From Tetranychus cinnabarinus (lineage: Eukaryota; Arthropoda; Arachnida; Trombidiformes; Tetranychidae), in assembly GCA_022266195.1 (NCBI GenBank), contig WHVY01000004.1, positions 5,473,501 to 5,537,500 on the forward strand: DNA of 64,000 nt. The letters are read 5' to 3'. Made by a program: the position numbers and the translations under genes. A model generated the notes under the pieces. That model saw only the letters and a program-made list of their open reading frames with translations. It was not told the DNA's origin and ran no database searches. The stretch's first letter is position 1. Every line of letters begins with the position of its first letter. Positions 61,051 to 64,000 of the stretch are shown here, piece after piece.

Positions 61051-62580
61051 TTTTTATCTGCATCATTAGATACGAACGTAGTATCGAATCTACCTTTGCA
61101 TATCGCAAAGCCGAGTTTGATCATAAGATCTCCGCAAGGTTGCCAAATTGTTGAGCAGCTACTATTTCTGTAAGAAAATTTTGAAATCGTATAAATATTA
61201 GAAAAACAGAACGTCAAGTGAATTAACATTATAAGTTGATATACATACATTGAATTGAACAGTTTAATTATGCGCTGAGACAAAAGGCTTTCCTAAAATC
61301 TCAATCTCCATTTTCCTATAGCAAAGCCAAGTTGGCTCATAAGATCCCCGCAAGGTTGGCAAATTGTTGAGCAGCTACTATTTCTGCAAGAAAATTTTGA
61401 AAATGTGAAAATATTATAAAAACAGAACTTCAATTGAATTAAAATTATAACTTGATATTCATACATTGAGTTGACCAGTTTAATTATGAGCTGAGACAAA
61501 AGGCTTTCCTAAAATCTCAATCTCCCTTTCCTATAGCAGAGCCGAAGGGTTGCCATTTGTGCAAGAGGCTACTATTTCTGTAAGAAAATTTTGAAAATGT
61601 GAAAATATTATAAAAACAGACCTTCAATTGAATTAAAATTATAACTTGATATACATACATTGAGTTGATCAGTTTAAAGATGATTTGGGATTAAAGACTT
61701 TCCTAAAATCTCAATCTCCATTTTCCTATAGCAAAGCCAAGTTGGCTCATAAGATCCCCGCAAGGTTGCCAAATTGTTGAGCAGCTACTATTTCTGCAAG
61801 AAAATTTTGAAATCGTATAAATATTAGAAAAACAGAACGTCAGGTGAATTAAAATTATAAATTGATATACATTTATTGAGTTGCACAGTTTAAAGATGAT
61901 TTGGGATTAAAGGCTTTTCTAAAATCTCAATTTCCTTTGCATAAAGCAACGTCAAGTTGCCTCACGGAATCCCCGCAAGGTTGCCGATTGTAAAAGAGAC
62001 TACTATTTCTGTAAAAAAATTGTAAATGTAAAAATGATAGAAGAACAGAAGTTCAAGTGAATTTAAAATATGAAATATACATACATTGTGTCGAACAGTT
62101 CAAAGATGATTTGGAAAAAGGCCTTACTAAAATTTAAATCTTTATTTGCATATAGTAGTTCCGAATCGGTATACAAAATCCGCGCAAGGTTGCCAAATTG
62201 TGAAAAGGCTACTATTTCTGTAAGAGAATTGCAAAAATGTAAAAACGCTAGAAAAACAGAACTGCAAGTGAATAAAATATGAATTAATACACATACATTG
62301 AGTCGTAGCGTTTACGATATTTCCCTTGTAAGATATAATCTCAAATGCATACATTGAGTGGACAAAATTTAAAGATGATTTAAGTCTAATGGCTTTATTA
62401 ACTCCAACTCGATCTTTGCATATAGCAGAACTATGCCGGCTAATATGATCCCCGCAAGGTTGCCAAAATTGTAGGAAACGCTGATATATTCGGAAAGAAT
62501 TCAAAAAAAAAATTAGATATACATGTATTATGTTGACCAATTCAAGATGATTTGGGTCTGAAGGCTTTACTAACTCCAAG
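61050..62580. repeat. degenerate tandem repeat array, period about 195-270 bp
   Basis: Seven recognisable units. Each has, in order on the plus strand: AGGCTTTCCTAAAATCTCAATCTCC (or variant), a CATATAGCA-AG-C segment, the GC-rich core CCCCGCAAGGTTGCCAAATTGT, GCTACTATTTCTG-AAGAAAATT, an AAACAGAAC-TCAAGTGAATTA segment and ATACATACATTGAGTTGA-CAGTTTAA. The AGGCTTTCC-type landmark recurs near 61283, 61499, 61693, 61912, 62118, 62388 and 62563, and cores sit near 61131, 61347, 61547, 61757, 61971, 62187 and 62452. The minus-strand frames at 61002-61283, 61293-61499 and 62142-62579 are read-throughs of this array and share a W-Q-P-C-G-D core, but their frames differ in phase from unit to unit. Probably satellite-like intronic DNA or remnants of a transposable element. 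Confidence 0.9.
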
Positions 62581-64000
62581 TCGACCTACATATAGCAGAG
62601 CTATTTTGGCTATGCAGCCTCACACGAAAAGTGAAGCTTCGTAATTTAAGGCTAGAGAAGACGAGACTTTAATGATCAAATTCACAACAGGAGTTACCGG
62701 TATTATGATATAGACGATTGCTAGCTATTCCTGAAACTTCACAAAAAGGAAGGTTGAAAGGAATTTTTATATCTGAGAATTGACAAAAGCTTTTGTATAA
62801 AACGCACACAAAAAGTTAGGTCTCAATTTATCATCATTAGTTCCAGATTCCATATGTTCGGTTCTGTTCGAATTGTCATCGGGTGAATCCTCATTACTCG
62901 GTAAGTCAGATTGGTATAGAGAATTTGAATTTCCATCAAAAAATTCATTGAGTGAAAATATTTCTTAAGCAATCAGTTGACAGTTTCTTCCCCAATATTG
63001 GAACCAGTGAACGCTGGTTGTTCGATTGTTATACTTTTATTAAGGTGTATAATTATTTCTCTACTTTCGACTAACTGGACTAATGCATCATAGCATCTGT
63101 AGTAATTTTAGAAGGTTGATTTATTTTGCTTCATTGATGAGAATCCCATTCTCAACAATAAAAGTTAAGTTATTCGTTGGATGAGCTGCAGTTGACCTTA
63201 TCTAAAACAGGTATCACTGCATATTCAAAAATTGAATAAATATGTATTAAGTTGACCAATTTAAGATGATTTGGGTCTGAAGGCTTTACGAAGTCCAAGT
63301 CGACCTACATATAGCAGAGCTATGTTGGCTATGCATGCTCCCACGAAAAGGTGAAGCTTCGTAATTTAAGGCTAGAGAAGATGATACTTTAATATCAAAT
63401 TCCCAACAAAAGTTTTTAGCATTATGATAAAGACGATTGCTAGCTATTCCTGGAACTTTACAAAAAGACAGGTTGAAAGGAATTTTTATATCTGAGAATT
63501 AACATAAGCTGCTGTATAGGCTAATATTTCTAAAAATCCAAATGATGTAACAATATTAGAAAAACAGAACGTCAAGTGAATAGATTAATATAAATTTATA
63601 TACATACAATTCGTTGATCAGTTCAGAGATGCTGGATAAAAGGCGTCACTAAAATTTAAATCTTTATTCTCATATAAAAGAGCCGAATCGGCATATTAAA
63701 TCCGCTATATAAAATCGTTAATTTGCGGCTAGAGAAGATGAGACTTTAATATCAAATTCCCAACAAAAGTTACCGGCATTATGATGGAGACGATTGCTAG
63801 CTATTCCTGAAACTGAACAATTAGGAAGGTTGAAAGGAATTTTTATATCTGAGAATTAACAAAAGCTTTTGTATAAAACTTACACAAAAAGATAGGTCAG
63901 AATTTATCTTCATTATGTCCATATTATATATATTCGGTTCTGTTTGCATTGTCATCCTGTGAATCCTCATAACTCGGCAAGTCAGATTTAAAAAGATAAT
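62581..64000. repeat. composite higher-order repeat adjoining the array
   Basis: A larger module recurs three times: around 62580-62860, 63295-63515 and 63725-64000. It contains TAGCAGAGCTAT-TTGGCTATGC, CACGAAAAG-TGAAGCTTCGTAATTT, GGCTAGAGAAGA-GA-ACTTTAAT, the GACGATTGCTAGCTATTCCTG segment, AGGTTGAAAGGAATTTTTATATCTGAGAATT and, in the first and last copies, TTCGGTTCTGTT-G-ATTGTCATC and GTGAATCCTCAT-ACTCGG. Parts of the smaller array unit (ACAGAACGTCAAGTGAATA, ATACATACA) reappear between copies near 63560. The last copy runs off the window. Confidence 0.85.

Noticed and set aside
1..64000. CRISPR arrays, prokaryotic operons or an organellar origin
   Set aside because: Spliceosomal introns, nuclear gene families and a lack of regularly spaced short repeats rule these out; the 61-62.6 kb array has units that are too long and too variable for CRISPR.

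Overview
The window is eukaryotic, nuclear and AT-rich. Genes are split by GT-AG introns, several under 120 nt, and intergenic DNA is full of short TCA/GAT/AAT microsatellites. A tailless-type nuclear receptor, a 26S proteasome Rpt5 subunit, a forkhead factor and a K+-dependent Na+/Ca2+ exchanger point to an arthropod. The base composition, small introns and protein style are compatible with a mite (spider-mite-like); that assignment is an inference, not proven here.

Layout. 1-8.5 kb: one intronless minus-strand gene (1554-2876) for a secreted, probably GPI-anchored orphan glycoprotein, then about 5.6 kb with no recognisable gene. 8.5-12.3 kb: Rpt5 (four exons, plus strand) lies tail-to-tail with a four-exon forkhead gene (minus strand). 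14.0-15.0 kb: a decayed, intron-containing DNA copy of the Rpt5 5' half lies beyond the forkhead gene. 19.4-25.8 kb: a rearranged locus holds a five-exon tailless-type gene (DNA-binding domain clear, no ligand-binding domain before the stop), a decayed copy of its first exon, and several long direct repeats, one pair carrying almost identical 83/70-codon ORFs. 25.8-33.2 kb: mostly gene-free, with one weak candidate exon region near 27.2-27.6 kb. 33.26 kb to the window end: the first two exons of an NCKX-type exchanger, separated by an intron of about 26.1 kb rich in alternating purine and pyrimidine tracts; the gene runs off the right edge. 61.0-64.0 kb: a degenerate tandem repeat array (period about 195-270 bp) grades into a larger composite repeat, presumably inside the next exchanger intron.

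The genes do not form a pathway. The strongest themes are local segmental duplication and decay (Rpt5 and tailless loci), a receptor that seems to have lost its ligand-binding half, and a very large intron in an otherwise compact gene style. I did not find a convincing new multi-gene system. Exon boundaries were read by eye from reading frame and splice consensus; no transcript or database evidence was available.
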